From NCBI RefSeq assembly GCF_000372865.1, contig NZ_KB889965.1, positions 3,803,786 through 3,867,785 on the forward strand: a stretch of 64,000 nt of DNA. Direction: 5' to 3'. How positions within the stretch are numbered: the first letter of the stretch is position 1; each line of letters opens with the position of its first letter. Shown here piece after piece: positions 1 through 9,568 of this stretch. Both the position numbers and the translations under genes were made by a program. This DNA comes from Methylosarcina fibrata AML-C10. Its GTDB lineage: Bacteria > Pseudomonadota > Gammaproteobacteria > Methylococcales > Methylomonadaceae. The notes under the pieces were generated by a model that did not search any database, was not told where the DNA came from, and worked only from the letters and a program-made list of their open reading frames with translations.

Positions 1-144
1 GTCAGTTACAGCGAGTTCGATAAACCGACCATCATCCGGAACAAATCGGAAAGCAGGGAAACCCGTTTCGGCGTTCCGCCTAAAAACGACGACAACCTGG
101 ATTATCTGGATATTCCAGCTTTCTTGAGGCGTCAGGCCGACTGA
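1..144 (+). CDS. ftsZ: Cell division protein FtsZ, C-terminal end only
   Basis: The first 47 codons in frame 1 end with DYLDIPAFLRRQAD and a TGA stop. This is the conserved FtsZ C-terminal peptide that binds FtsA and ZipA at the division ring; E. coli ends DYLDIPAFLRKQAD. The body of the gene, with the GTPase domain, lies upstream of the window. lpxC follows about 210 bases downstream, the usual order at the end of the dcw cell-wall cluster in gammaproteobacteria. The identification rests on the C-terminal motif plus this neighbour. Confidence 0.93.
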   Translation, partial: VSYSEFDKPTIIRNKSESRETRFGVPPKNDDNLDYLDIPAFLRRQAD

Positions 145-219
145 TCGGGCAAACGATGAAAAAACCAAGGAGATGAACGAACAGTAGATCCGGTTTCTTT
201 TCAACGCCTATTTTTGACG

Positions 220-253
220 GATACCCTGCAGGATTGGCCTCCTGCGGGGTATC
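220..253 (+). terminator. Hairpin between ftsZ and lpxC
   Basis: A 13-base left arm (220-232) pairs with 241-253 with one G-T mismatch, around an 8-base loop. No T-run follows, so it may be a weak terminator or an attenuation or processing hairpin rather than a strict stop for the ftsZ transcript. Confidence 0.45.
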
Positions 254-357
254 GTTGAATAAAGTAGACGGTCGGGAAGTCCCGTCCCTTTACCTCTTAC
301 GGGGCGGATCATGATAAAATTCAATCTCTAGCTCCCTATCCCTGACCTTTTATAGTT

Positions 358-1281
358 ATGATCAAACAACGAACTTTAAAAAATACCATCAGAGCCACAG
401 GCGTAGGCCTGCATACCGGCGAGAAAGTGTATTTAACGTTACGTCCTGCCGAACCCAACACCGGCATTCGTTTCCGCCGGGTGGATTTGCCCGAACCGGT
501 CACCATTCAAGCTTCTCCTGTCAACGTCGGCGAAACGGTGCTCTCAACCACGCTGGTTTCGGGCAACGTCAAAATCTCCACGATCGAACACCTGCTTTCG
601 GCTTTTGCCGGTCTCGGCATCGACAATGCGATTATCGACGTCAGCGCGGCCGAAGTTCCCATTATGGACGGCAGCGCCGGGCCTTTCGTGTTTTTACTGC
701 AATCGGCCGGGGTCGAAGAACAGGACTGCCCGAAGGAATACATTCGCATCAAGCGCAGTATTCGGGTGGAAGACGGAGACAAATGGGCGGCTTTCGATCC
801 GTTCGACGGATTCAAAGTCACCTTCACGATCGATTTCGAACATCCGGCTTTCAAAAAACACGTCAAAACCGCCACCATGGATTTTTCTTCCACCACGTTC
901 GTGAAGGAAGTCAGCCGGGCACGGACTTTCGGTTTTATGAAGGATATCGACATGCTGCGGCAAAACAACCTGGCTCTGGGCGGGAGCCTGGACAACGCCA
1001 TTGTTGTCGATGAAGACAAGATTCTGAATGAAGACGGCCTGCGCTATGCCGACGAATTCGTCAAGCACAAGATTCTTGATGCAATCGGAGACTTATACCT
1101 TCTGGGGCACAGTCTGATCGGCGAGTTCACCGGCTATAAATCGGGGCATGGCCTGAACAATCAACTTCTCCGGACCTTGTTGAACGAAAGGGACGCCTGG
1201 GAAATGATTACTTTTTCCAATGAAGAAGAGGCGCCCATTTCGTTTATGCGTTCAGCCGTGTCGCCGCGGCCGGCGGCCTAA
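358..1281 (+). CDS. lpxC: UDP-3-O-acyl-N-acetylglucosamine deacetylase
   Basis: LpxC is the zinc-dependent deacetylase that performs the committed step of lipid A synthesis in the cytoplasm. The 307-residue length is normal for the family (about 305). Visible landmarks are the zinc-site histidine in STIEHLLSA (His78), the [11 protein letters not shown] segment with the second His and the Asp ligand, and the [19 protein letters not shown] segment that carries the catalytic base His. The ATG at 358 starts the conserved IKQRTLKN N-terminus, though no clear Shine-Dalgarno sequence precedes it. It follows ftsZ and converges with the DUF721 gene, a standard gammaproteobacterial order. Confidence 0.97.
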   Translation: MIKQRTLKNTIRATGVGLHTGEKVYLTLRPAEPNTGIRFRRVDLPEPVTIQASPVNVGETVLSTTLVSGNVKISTIEHLLSAFAGLGIDNAIIDVSAAEVPIMDGSAGPFVFLLQSAGVEEQDCPKEYIRIKRSIRVEDGDKWAAFDPFDGFKVTFTIDFEHPAFKKHVKTATMDFSSTTFVKEVSRARTFGFMKDIDMLRQNNLALGGSLDNAIVVDEDKILNEDGLRYADEFVKHKILDAIGDLYLLGHSLIGEFTGYKSGHGLNNQLLRTLLNERDAWEMITFSNEEEAPISFMRSAVSPRPAA

Positions 1282-1444
1282 GATCCGGTTCGATTTTCCC
1301 CGGCACGGAGTCAGCGGGGCTGGGGATTCACCTCTTTCCTTTCACCTTCGGGTTTCCTGTCATACACCTCAGCGTTCTGCCTGTCAAAAAGCGCGCCCAA
1401 AATTCGTGTATCGGGCGGCGGGTATCCAGGGAGACAGCGGGGCT

Positions 1445-1879
1445 TTACAGCCTGGCCAGGGTCGCGCTTAATTTTTGCAGCGCCCGTTTCAATTCCTCGT
1501 CGGCAATATTTTCGCTGTGGTTTCGGATTAACAGGATGTTTTCCGGCGATGGAACATGCGGTTTTTCAATGCTCTTTTTTTCAGGGTCGAACCGGTCCGC
1601 AAGAATGCGAATCTGCAAACTTTCTGCCGCAGGTTCATCCGTCGAGGCAATGGCCGTCAATAAGTCATTGTTATAGAATCGGATCTGGGAAGCCCATGCC
1701 GCCGAATCGGTATAAATCAGCAATTTTTTGTCATTTTTTACACAATGAAAAACATGCCGGGACAAGGGAGGCGGCAATACCCCGCGGATTCGGTCGAGCA
1801 TGCGTTGTTGTTGCTCCAACTGGCTCGAATATTGCGCGAGCAGCCGATTGGGAAAGGACGCTGCGGTTTGGAAAGGCAT
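1445..1879 (-). CDS. DciA-like DUF721 protein
   Basis: A 144-residue protein with the DUF721 pattern: an N-terminal helix (residues 5-35), then a KH-like core containing KNDKKLLIYTDSAAWASQIRFYNNDLL (residues 48-75). DUF721 proteins of the DciA type load or stabilise the replicative helicase DnaB in bacteria without DnaC. The position next to lpxC, in opposite orientation, is common for this gene in gammaproteobacteria. The C-terminal third is charged and probably flexible. The family assignment is by pattern; the helicase-loader role follows from the family and is not shown here. Confidence 0.8.
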   Translation of the reverse strand: MPFQTAASFPNRLLAQYSSQLEQQQRMLDRIRGVLPPPLSRHVFHCVKNDKKLLIYTDSAAWASQIRFYNNDLLTAIASTDEPAAESLQIRILADRFDPEKKSIEKPHVPSPENILLIRNHSENIADEELKRALQKLSATLARL

Positions 1880-2059
1880 CGGGAACAGGCCAAATCAAAA
1901 ATCACATCATCCTATGGGGCGATGGGTTTGGCAAGGAAATTTGAGCGCCTTATCCCAGGATTATGAAAGAACGGCGTACGATAGGCGGCAAGATCCAGCC
2001 ATTTTTGACAAGAACGATTTCATTGGCCTCTCTGCGGCAGGAAAACGCCTCTGTAAAAG

Positions 2060-4066
2060 CTATTGAAAGCGGTAGGTGAACCACAACCGGAAATTGCGGC
2101 CGTCCTGCGGGACGGTATTGATCCGCGTTTCATCGCCGGCGGGATGCTCGTAACGGCTGTCGAACAGATTGTAGAGAGAAGCCGACAGCTCGAAGCCGGG
2201 CGCCAGCCGGGCGGCGGTCATCGTTAAATTGGTGACCTGATAATCCGAAGCGCGTAATTCGCTTTTTGTTTTACGTTCCCCGACATATTGCCATTCGACG
2301 CCGAGTCTGATTTTATCCAGCCAGACCGGCATCGATAAATTCAATTTGCCGAGATGACGCGGCGAGTTGCTCAGCCAGCAGCCCTGCAAATCGTCCATCG
2401 CGTAGGTAAAGGTATAGCTGCCGCGCAAACGCACGCCGCTGTCCCACAGATAATCCCCCTCGAATTCAAAGCCGTCCATGTCGATATCGCCGTAATTGGT
2501 ATAGACCAGCAAATTGTCCTTCGGATCGTTGACTAAATTGATCAGGTTTCTGATGTTGTTGTGAAACGCCGTTCCGATCAGGCGCAGATTGCCCATCGGC
2601 TGGTATTCGGCAATGAATTCGAAGGATCGAGTTTTCTCGGGATCCAGAGTAACCGGCGATTTTTGCACATTGGCCAGATGGTAATATTTCTCGTACAGAT
2701 TGGGCGCCCGGAAGGCGGTGCCGTAGAGCATTTTTAACGCCAGGGAGTCGGCCGGTTTGTAAATCAGAGCGATGCGGGGATTGACGGTATCGCCGGAAAC
2801 GCTGTAATAGTCGTAGCGGACGCCGGCGTTCAGAGTGAAATAATCCCAAAACGACACATTATCCTGTAGATAAATGCCATAGCGGGAACTCGTCACTTCG
2901 GCATCGAGAAAATTGAAATAAGGATCGTCGTTATAGTTTTGCAGAATGACGTTGAAATTCTTTTGATATTCGCCGCCGAGCACCAGCTTGTGGGAGCCGA
3001 GATCCATCACGCTTTTGACTTCGGCTCCGGCCCATTGGCTGCGTTCCATTTCGTAATTATGAGTAGCGCCGAAAGGGTACACGGCGTCAAAGTCGTAAGC
3101 GCCGTAAAAAAGTCGGGCGGTCAGATCCATGGCTTCCGTCATTTGATCTTCGTAGCGGGCTTCGATGAAAGCGTTTCTGTCCCGGTAGGTTTCATTGGCA
3201 TCGAATGTACTGTTGTAAACGGCAATGGGAAGGTTTTTGGTACGGTCGGAATAGATGCCTTCGAGCGTGAACCCTTTGTAATTGATCTTTCCGAAATAGC
3301 GGTCGACTTTATCTCCGTCCTGGTAATGGGCGATGCCGTCGGAAGGACCGGCGGCATCGATTTCGGGAAAATAAAGGGACTTGTGACCATCGCTGCGGTA
3401 GCGTGAAACGGAGAGAATGGATTCGACGCCGTTTTCGAAGCGATAGCCGGCGCTGGCTTTTTCACGGTCCATGCCGAAACTGCCGAAGCCTCCGGACAGG
3501 GCCGCGCCCTGTAGATCCCTGCCCTGCTTGGTGATCACGTTCATGACGCCGAACAAGGCGTTGCTGCCGTAAATCGATGAGCCGGAACCCGGAACGAACT
3601 CGATCCGTTCCACGTCTTCCAGATCGATGAGTCCGTCGGTGCCGATGCTGGCGCCGTCGTAAATGCTGTCGTTGACCCGCCGCCCGTCGATCATCAGCAG
3701 CAAACGGGAATTGTAATCGCCCGACCGGCTGAACCCCCGGGCGCCGAAATATTCGTAAGCCCGGTCATAGGTGGTATAGGTGCCGCGGATGCTGCGGATG
3801 ACGTCGGCCAGGGTAAGATAGCCGAAATCCCTGATGTCTTTGGCGGTGATGACGGTCACCGCGGACGGCGCATCCATCTTCTTTTGAGGAAACTTGGACG
3901 CCGTGGTGACGTCCAGATTCAGCAGTTCCTCGAGCGGCATTTCAAAGATTTGCTGATCGTCGTCGGCTCCGTAAGAGCCGGCGGAGTAACCCAAGGCTAA
4001 AGTAAAATCCAGAACCAAAAGAACGAGTTTTGCACGCCGGCTGTTAACTGAGTTCCGCTTTGCCAT
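2060..4066 (-). CDS. TonB-dependent outer-membrane receptor
   Basis: A 668-residue protein with a signal peptide (MAKRNSVNSRRAKLVLLVLDF, cleaved near YGADDD). A short ELLNLDVTTASK segment leads into a plug domain (SAVTVITAKDIRDFGYLTLADVIRS, LMIDGRRVND, DVERIEFVPGSGSSIYGSNALFGVMNVITK), followed by a long beta-barrel ending in aromatic RLWFTYRFQ. An ATG at 4132 would add 22 residues, but 4066 places the start just before the signal peptide. Such receptors import siderophores, cobalamin, copper-chelating methanobactin or other large ligands with TonB-ExbBD energy. No TonB, transporter or regulator gene is adjacent, so the substrate cannot be named. Confidence 0.88.
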   Translation of the reverse strand: MAKRNSVNSRRAKLVLLVLDFTLALGYSAGSYGADDDQQIFEMPLEELLNLDVTTASKFPQKKMDAPSAVTVITAKDIRDFGYLTLADVIRSIRGTYTTYDRAYEYFGARGFSRSGDYNSRLLLMIDGRRVNDSIYDGASIGTDGLIDLEDVERIEFVPGSGSSIYGSNALFGVMNVITKQGRDLQGAALSGGFGSFGMDREKASAGYRFENGVESILSVSRYRSDGHKSLYFPEIDAAGPSDGIAHYQDGDKVDRYFGKINYKGFTLEGIYSDRTKNLPIAVYNSTFDANETYRDRNAFIEARYEDQMTEAMDLTARLFYGAYDFDAVYPFGATHNYEMERSQWAGAEVKSVMDLGSHKLVLGGEYQKNFNVILQNYNDDPYFNFLDAEVTSSRYGIYLQDNVSFWDYFTLNAGVRYDYYSVSGDTVNPRIALIYKPADSLALKMLYGTAFRAPNLYEKYYHLANVQKSPVTLDPEKTRSFEFIAEYQPMGNLRLIGTAFHNNIRNLINLVNDPKDNLLVYTNYGDIDMDGFEFEGDYLWDSGVRLRGSYTFTYAMDDLQGCWLSNSPRHLGKLNLSMPVWLDKIRLGVEWQYVGERKTKSELRASDYQVTNLTMTAARLAPGFELSASLYNLFDSRYEHPAGDETRINTVPQDGRNFRLWFTYRFQ

Positions 4067-4132
4067 TATCGATGCTTTTGACTTGTAACCGGCTGGGATG
4101 AGGATAAGGTCATTGCCGTCCTTGAACGACAT

Positions 4133-4544
4133 GAAAGAATTCCGTCATTCGAATAGCTGAAAAGAGAAGGTGGAAAAAAGCGGATGTACAACATGAAACG
4201 TTAATTCGCCTCCTGGTTCTTCTCCTGATCTGAAACATGGACAAAGACTTGCCGCCTTTTATCGGCCGCGTATGAAGACGGAAGCGAGCAATAAGCAAAA
4301 ACAATTCAAAATTTCTGTGACCGATGTCAACTTTCCGGACATGATTCTTAATGATAGTAGAGATTTCGGCGTTTTCCAGCAGGCAGGATGCGGGATGCGT
4401 GCGAGGAAAAAGACGGGGAAAGAATGAGGGAACAGGCGCCGTTGGCTAAAGCCCCTGCCGGACCGGTTTCCGGTTTGGGGAAGATCCCATCCGGAAGAGA
4501 TTGCGGGTCCGGGGCCAGGCCGCGCCTGAAGGCCATCCGTACGG
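4133..4544. other. Intergenic region between the TonB receptor and dapE
   Basis: About 410 bases with no convincing gene; the two short frames here (62-64 codons) have no recognisable protein or ribosome site. An A/T-rich stretch at 4341-4357 reads TGATTCTTAATGATA, loosely like half of a Fur box. It sits about 210-280 bases upstream of the receptor start, too weak and too far away to call. The receptor promoter presumably lies in this region. Confidence 0.5.
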
Positions 4545-5675
4545 TTATGCGAGCAGATTGATCAGCACGTTTTCATAGATCGAGCTTAAAATCTCGAGAT
4601 CCTCCAGCGCGATATGCTCGTTGATTTTATGGATGCTTTCATTGATGGGGCCGAGCTCGATCACTTCGGCGCCGGTCGGAGCAACGAAGCGCCCATCCGA
4701 CGTGCCGCCGCCGGTATCGTCTTTCGGGCGGTAGCCCGTCACTTTTTCGATGGCGCCGTGGGCGGCATCGATCAGAGGGCCTTTTTCGGTAAGAAAGGGA
4801 TTGCCGGACAGACGCCATTGAAGCTCGTAGTCGAAGCCGTGTTTATCGAGAATGGCCCGAGTGCGCCGCTTGATGGTTTCTTCGTCCAGTTCGGTGCAAA
4901 AGCGCAGGTTGAACAATGCCTCCAGGGAGCCGGGAATGATGTTTTCCGCGCCGGTGCCGGCATGAATGTTCGATACCTGCAGACTGGTCGGCGGAAAGAA
5001 ACGGTTGCCCCGGTCCCAGATTTCCTCGGTCAGTTCCTTTAATGCCGGAGCGAACGCATGAATCGGATTCTCGGCAAGCTCGGGATAGGCGACATGGCCC
5101 TGAATGCCGGAGACGGTCAGTTTCGCGCACAGCGAGCCGCGGCGGCCGACCCGGATCACGTCCCCGATCCGCCGGTCGCTCGAAGGTTCGCCGACCAGGC
5201 ACCAGTCGATTTTTTCATTCCGCGCTTCCAGCACTTCGACGACTTTCACGACGCCGTGCGTGGCGATGCCTTCCTCGTCGCTGGTCATCAGCACCGCAAT
5301 GGAGCCGCGATGGCCGGGATAGGCGGCGATGAAACGCTCCACGGCGGTGATGAAGGCGGCGATGCCTCCTTTCATGTCGGCGGCGCCGCGGCCGTAGAGC
5401 TTGCCGTCGCGAACCGTGGGTTCGAAAGGCGGAGACGCCCAATGATTTAACGGGCCGGTGGGAACCACGTCGGTATGGCCGAGAAAAACGAACAGCGGCT
5501 TTGCCCGGCCCCGCCTGAGCCAGAGGTTGCGGGTATCGGCAAAATCCAGGCGCTCTTCGGTAAAGCCCAAGGGAGTGAGCCGGGCAGCGAGCACGTCCTG
5601 ACATCCGGCGTCGTCGGGAGTGACCGACTCGCGCCGTATCAGGTCCTGCAGAAGTTCCAAAGTTTTCGTCATCAT
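4545..5675 (-). CDS. dapE: Succinyl-diaminopimelate desuccinylase
   Basis: DapE removes succinate from N-succinyl-L,L-diaminopimelate in the succinylase branch of lysine and peptidoglycan precursor synthesis, using a two-zinc M20 active site. Seen: FLGHTDVVPTG (zinc His and Asp), GRGAADMKGG (bridging Asp), MTSDEEGIATHG (catalytic Glu-Glu), CLVGEPSS, and GGGTSDGRF near the C-terminus. The length is 376 residues, as in E. coli (375). The open frame reaches back to 5876, but homology begins at MMTKTLELLQDLIRRESVTPDD. The ATGATGA at 5675 overlaps the stop of the ArsC-like gene, indicating translational coupling. Confidence 0.96.
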   Translation of the reverse strand: MMTKTLELLQDLIRRESVTPDDAGCQDVLAARLTPLGFTEERLDFADTRNLWLRRGRAKPLFVFLGHTDVVPTGPLNHWASPPFEPTVRDGKLYGRGAADMKGGIAAFITAVERFIAAYPGHRGSIAVLMTSDEEGIATHGVVKVVEVLEARNEKIDWCLVGEPSSDRRIGDVIRVGRRGSLCAKLTVSGIQGHVAYPELAENPIHAFAPALKELTEEIWDRGNRFFPPTSLQVSNIHAGTGAENIIPGSLEALFNLRFCTELDEETIKRRTRAILDKHGFDYELQWRLSGNPFLTEKGPLIDAAHGAIEKVTGYRPKDDTGGGTSDGRFVAPTGAEVIELGPINESIHKINEHIALEDLEILSSIYENVLINLLA

Positions 5676-6058
5676 CCGTTTTTCGGCGGCAAGGTTGAAG
5701 TCGCGGGCGTGGGTCCGGAAAAGAGGGCGGCGTATCGGTCGGCCTTGAAGCCGATCATCAACTCGGTGCCGGTGTCGAGGATCGGGCGCTTGATCAGCGT
5801 GGGCGTCGCCAGCATCAGACGGCAGGCTTTGTCCCGGTCCGGATCGGCCCGCTGCTCTTCGGTCAGTTGCCGCCAACTGGTGCTGCTGCGGTTCAGCAGG
5901 TTTTCCCAGCCGAGTCGGTCGGCAAAACGGTTAAGCAACTCGGACGTCAAGCCGTCGCTGCGGTAATCATGCAAACGGCAGGCGATGCCGTTCTGCTCCA
6001 GCCACTTCTGGGCCTTTTTGCACGTGTCGCAATTTTTGATGCCGTAGAGGGTGATCAT
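5672..6058 (-). CDS. ArsC/Spx-family protein, YffB-like
   Basis: A 128-residue thioredoxin-fold protein starting MITLYGIKNCDTCKKAQKWL, with one Cys pair spaced C-x2-C and the ArsC-family RxP-type region TLIKRPILDTG. The family includes arsenate reductases, Spx and the uncharacterised YffB/YfgD group. The order YffB-like then dapE, here overlapping by four bases, is the same as in E. coli and Pseudomonas, so this is the YffB member rather than a true arsenate reductase. The cellular role is not known. About ten bases separate it from the upstream 80-residue gene. Confidence 0.88.
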   Translation of the reverse strand: MITLYGIKNCDTCKKAQKWLEQNGIACRLHDYRSDGLTSELLNRFADRLGWENLLNRSSTSWRQLTEEQRADPDRDKACRLMLATPTLIKRPILDTGTELMIGFKADRYAALFSGPTPATSTLPPKNG

Positions 6059-6067
6059 GAATGACGT

Positions 6068-6310
6068 TTATAACTGGCTGTTGAGCAATTCGTCCAGGCT
6101 GGGCAGGGATTTGTCCGCCTTGAGACGGGATTTGTACAAATCGATGAATTCCATGAAGGCCTGTTCCAGGTCTTCCAGAATGCTTTCTTCGTTGTCGCGC
6201 TCCTCCCCCGGCACGTCGCCGGAGTCGAGATAGTCCTTCTGCAAGGAAATTTCGCTGTTCAAGGACAGCATTGCGTAAATGACGGCGTTGTTGGAAAGGT
6301 TGATGCTCAT
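6068..6310 (-). CDS. Small acidic protein of unknown function
   Basis: An 80-residue acidic protein, MSINLSNNAVIYAMLSLNSEI at its N-terminus and mostly helical by composition (IDLYKSRLKADKSLPSLDELLNSQL at the C-terminus). I do not recognise a family. It sits ten bases upstream of the ArsC-like gene and downstream of dapD on the same strand, so it is probably cotranscribed with dapE. It has no signal peptide, membrane segment or cysteine motif. The tight spacing and sensible composition argue that it is real. Confidence 0.6.
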   Translation of the reverse strand: MSINLSNNAVIYAMLSLNSEISLQKDYLDSGDVPGEERDNEESILEDLEQAFMEFIDLYKSRLKADKSLPSLDELLNSQL

Positions 6311-6389
6311 GATGGATTCGGCTTGAAATTGGGTTATGGTGATGAAGGCCGGGCCGGAGTGTGGCGCATTGCTTTAATGACTGAAGAGG

Positions 6390-6443
6390 CGTCTTGTCCT
6401 TGGTTCAATCTCGCCTGCTCATGGTTGACAAGCAGGCAAGACG
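6390..6443 (-). terminator. Nested hairpin downstream of dapD
   Basis: An inner stem (6413-6419 with 6431-6437) lies within an outer 7-base stem (6390-6396 with 6437-6443). It sits in the 195-base gap between the dapD stop and the 80-residue gene. There is no T-run, so it could terminate part of the dapCD transcript or only stabilise its 3' end. Confidence 0.4.
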
Positions 6444-6505
6444 GCGTTTCGGTCAATGCCCCGGGTTAAGACCGCCTCCCTGCGGCCGTATTTTTCCTTA
6501 GACCA

Positions 6506-7324
6506 TTAATCCCGCAGCAGTTCGTTAATGCCGGTTTTACTGCGCGTTTTTTCGTCGACCTGTTTGATGATGACGGCGCAGTACAGGCTGTATTTTCCGT
6601 CCGCGGAAGGCAGATTGCCGGAGACCACGACCGAGCCGGCCGGAATGCGTCCGTAAGTGATTTCGCCGGTCATGCGGTTATAGATTTTGGTGCTCTGGCC
6701 GATGTAGACCCCCATCGAAATGACGCAGCCGTCTTCGACGACGACGCCTTCGACGATTTCCGAGCGGGCGCCGATAAAACAATTGTCGCCGATGATCGTC
6801 GGGCCGGCCTGCAAGGGTTCCAGAACCCCGCCGATGCCGACGCCGCCGGAAAGATGCACGTTTTTACCGATTTGCGCGCAGGAGCCGACCGTGACCCAGG
6901 TATCGACCATGGTACCGCTGTCGACATAGGCGCCGATGTTCACGTAAGAAGGCATCAGGATCGCTCCGGGCGCGATATAGGAGCCGCGCCGGGCCACGGC
7001 GTTGGGCACGACCCGGACGCCGGCCTTGGCGAAGTCCTCTTCGCTGTAGCTGGCGAACTTGCATTCGACCTTGTCGTAGTAACGGGTGTTGCCGCCGTCC
7101 ATCAGGCGATTTTCATTGATTCTGAACGACAATAATACGGCTTTTTTCAGCCATTGATGGGTTACCCAGTCGCCGTCGATTTTTTCCGCGACCCGGGCCT
7201 TGCCGCTGTCGAGCAGATTGAGGCATTCCTGGACGGCGCCGCGGATTTCCTGGGAGACGTTGGCGGGGGTGATGTCCGCGCGCTGTTCGAACGCCGCGTT
7301 GATGATGTCTTCAAGTTTTTTCAT
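6506..7324 (-). CDS. dapD: Tetrahydrodipicolinate N-succinyltransferase
   Basis: DapD transfers succinyl from succinyl-CoA to tetrahydrodipicolinate, the first step of the succinylase branch of lysine synthesis. The 272-residue length matches the family. Left-handed beta-helix hexapeptide repeats run through residues 110-215 ([60 protein letters not shown]), and the C-terminus [20 protein letters not shown] is typical. It begins seven bases after dapC, and both belong to a leftward operon with the M48 protease gene. Confidence 0.97.
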   Translation of the reverse strand: MKKLEDIINAAFEQRADITPANVSQEIRGAVQECLNLLDSGKARVAEKIDGDWVTHQWLKKAVLLSFRINENRLMDGGNTRYYDKVECKFASYSEEDFAKAGVRVVPNAVARRGSYIAPGAILMPSYVNIGAYVDSGTMVDTWVTVGSCAQIGKNVHLSGGVGIGGVLEPLQAGPTIIGDNCFIGARSEIVEGVVVEDGCVISMGVYIGQSTKIYNRMTGEITYGRIPAGSVVVSGNLPSADGKYSLYCAVIIKQVDEKTRSKTGINELLRD

Positions 7325-7331
7325 GTCGGTT

Positions 7332-8534
7332 TTATAGCGTGTTTAAGAAATTTTTGATCCTTCGCGCGGCTTCGACGCATTCCTGAAGCGGCGCGACCAG
7401 CGCGATACGCACATGGTTGACGCCGGGATCGAGCCCATTGAATTCGCGCGAAAGAAAGCTGCCCGGCAATACGGTCACATTTTCCCGGGCATACAATTGC
7501 CGGGCAAATTCGATTTCCGAAACCGGAGTTTTCAGCCAGACATAAAAACCGGCGGGCGGTTTGGCGACGTCGCAGACCTCGCCGAGAATATCGATGACAG
7601 CATCGAACTTTTCCCGATAAAGCCGCCGGTTTTCGCGCACGTGGCGCTCGTCTTGCCAGGCCTGAATGCTGGCGTGCTGGGTCGGCACCGGCATCGCGCA
7701 GCCGTGATAAGTCCGGTACAGCAGATAATCGTTCAGAATCGACGCGTCGCCCGCGACGAAGCCCGAGCGCAATCCCGGCGCATTGGAGCGCTTGGACAGG
7801 CTATGGAACACGACGCAGCGTTTGAATTCGGTGTTGCCGAGGCGGCAGGCGGTTTCCAGAAGGCCCGGCGGCGGGTTGTTTTCGTCGTCGTAAAGCTCGC
7901 TGTAGCATTCGTCGGAGGCGATGACGAAATCATGCCGCTCGGCGAGCCGGAGCAGTTGCTCGTGGGCGGCGACCGGCATGACCGCGCCGCTCGGATTTCC
8001 CGGCGAGCAGATGTAAATCAACTGGCAGCGGCGCCAGACGGATTCCGGCACCGAGCCGAAATCGGGCAGATACGAATTGCTTGCCGGCGTATTCAAAAAA
8101 TAGGGTTCCGCTCCCGCCAGAAGCGCCGCGCCTTCGTAAATCTGGTAAAAGGGATTCGGCATGATCACCACGGGGCGCTCCCCGGCAGACGGATCGACCA
8201 CGCATTGAGCAAACGAAAACAGCGCTTCCCGGGTGCCGCTGACCGGCAGAATCTGACGCTCGGCGTCGATCAGGCCGGCCGGCAGCCGAAAACGGTTCGT
8301 CAGCCAGTCGCCGATCGCCTGTCTGAGCTTGGGCAGACCCTTGGTCGTGGGGTAATTGGACAGCCCGTGCAGATGGGTCAGCAAGGCTTCCTGAATCACG
8401 TGCGGCGTCGCGTGCGCAGGCTCTCCGATCGACAGTACGATGGGCGATTTGCCGGCGGGCGCGGCGATTCCCTGCTTGAGCTGCGCCAGTTTTTCGAACG
8501 GGTAAGGTTGCAGCAGTTTTAAACGTGGCGTCAT
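7332..8534 (-). CDS. dapC: Succinyldiaminopimelate aminotransferase
   Basis: A class I/II PLP aminotransferase of 400 residues, with the Schiff-base lysine in [17 protein letters not shown], the phosphate-binding [12 protein letters not shown] segment and [11 protein letters not shown] carrying the pyridine-ring Asp and Tyr. DapC makes N-succinyl-L,L-diaminopimelate with glutamate as amino donor. Placement directly before dapD and near dapE makes this substrate assignment firm compared with other aminotransferases of the family. It starts four bases after the stop of the upstream M48 gene, so these genes are probably one transcript. Confidence 0.94.
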   Translation of the reverse strand: MTPRLKLLQPYPFEKLAQLKQGIAAPAGKSPIVLSIGEPAHATPHVIQEALLTHLHGLSNYPTTKGLPKLRQAIGDWLTNRFRLPAGLIDAERQILPVSGTREALFSFAQCVVDPSAGERPVVIMPNPFYQIYEGAALLAGAEPYFLNTPASNSYLPDFGSVPESVWRRCQLIYICSPGNPSGAVMPVAAHEQLLRLAERHDFVIASDECYSELYDDENNPPPGLLETACRLGNTEFKRCVVFHSLSKRSNAPGLRSGFVAGDASILNDYLLYRTYHGCAMPVPTQHASIQAWQDERHVRENRRLYREKFDAVIDILGEVCDVAKPPAGFYVWLKTPVSEIEFARQLYARENVTVLPGSFLSREFNGLDPGVNHVRIALVAPLQECVEAARRIKNFLNTL

Positions 8535-8537
8535 CGT

Positions 8538-9320
8538 TTATTGGCAGCGCGGTTGGCGGCCCATGGCCTGGGCTTGCTGGAAGAGTTGCATGGCTTGCGG
8601 CATGTGTTGCTGCAGATCCTGTTCCCGAGTCGCGTGCGAAGGGTGCGTCGACAGGAATTCGACAGGCTGCCGTCCCTGCATCGCCTGTTCCATTCTTTGC
8701 CACAGATTGATGCTCTGCCGGGGATCGAATCCGGCTTTCGCCATCAGATCGAGGCCGATAATGTCCGCCTCGCTTTCCTGCAAGCGGCTGTAGGGCATCA
8801 ACACGCCGTACTCGGCGCCGAGCCCGAGCAGACCGAACGCGGTTTGCCCCAGCGTCGAGGTGGGCGTGCTCATCGCCTGAATCAGCGCCATCCCCGAACT
8901 GACCGCCATTTCCTGAGATGCCCGTTCATTGCTGTGCTTGGCCAGGACGTGGCCGATTTCATGGCCGATCACGGCAGCCAACTGGTCCTGATTCTCCACC
9001 AGGTTGAACATGCCGCTGTACACGCCGATTTTATTGCCGGGCAAGGCGAAGGCATTGTAGGAGGAATCCTCGAAAACAACCACTTCCCAGTTGCCGCCTG
9101 TTATTTGAGTGATGTTGCCGGCTATGCACCGGGCGATTTCATTGTAGCGGGCGTTCGTGCTGAGAGGTTTGTCTTTCTTCAGCGTATCGAATGCCTGCAG
9201 GCCCATCTGGTCGACTTGCGCGTCGGACATCAAAATCAGTTGTTTTCTGCCGGTAGGGCTGACGGCGCAAGCGCTGAGCAGGCACGCCGCCGCAACGGCG
9301 GCAAAAAAGGGTTTCAACAT
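8538..9320 (-). CDS. M48 family metalloprotease lipoprotein
   Basis: A 260-residue protein with a lipoprotein signal (MLKPFFAAVAAACLLSAC, Cys18 as acyl site) followed by an M48 peptidase domain. It has the zinc motif HEIGH in VIGHEIGHVLAKHSNERASQ and the downstream zinc Glu in QESEADIIGLDLMAKAGFDPR. It resembles the LoiP/YcaL group of periplasmic proteases that degrade misfolded outer-membrane proteins. It is the first gene of the leftward unit with dapC and dapD. The biochemical link to lysine synthesis is unclear, and the grouping may be only transcriptional. Confidence 0.9.
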   Translation of the reverse strand: MLKPFFAAVAAACLLSACAVSPTGRKQLILMSDAQVDQMGLQAFDTLKKDKPLSTNARYNEIARCIAGNITQITGGNWEVVVFEDSSYNAFALPGNKIGVYSGMFNLVENQDQLAAVIGHEIGHVLAKHSNERASQEMAVSSGMALIQAMSTPTSTLGQTAFGLLGLGAEYGVLMPYSRLQESEADIIGLDLMAKAGFDPRQSINLWQRMEQAMQGRQPVEFLSTHPSHATREQDLQQHMPQAMQLFQQAQAMGRQPRCQ

Positions 9321-9568
9321 AATTCCGTCTCGTCAGAATTGAAAAAGGCATTTTAACGTAAACCGTATCATCTTGGGATGAAAAAAATCACTGCAAGCGG
9401 CGGCGCTTCCGCTTGAATGCTGCTGAGTGCACGCCTCGTTCCGCTGAAAAAGTCACGGATTCCGGAAGCGTTCGTTATCTTTGGAACGGTTAAACCGGCG
9501 TACCGTTAGCCCGATTCTCCGCAACCTTTTATAATCCTTTCTCTTTCCTGTTTCCCGTCCGAATTCCG

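Noticed and set aside
4341-4357. Possible Fur box upstream of the TonB receptor
   Set aside because: Only a partial match, more than 200 bases from the start; I cannot separate it from chance in A/T-rich DNA.
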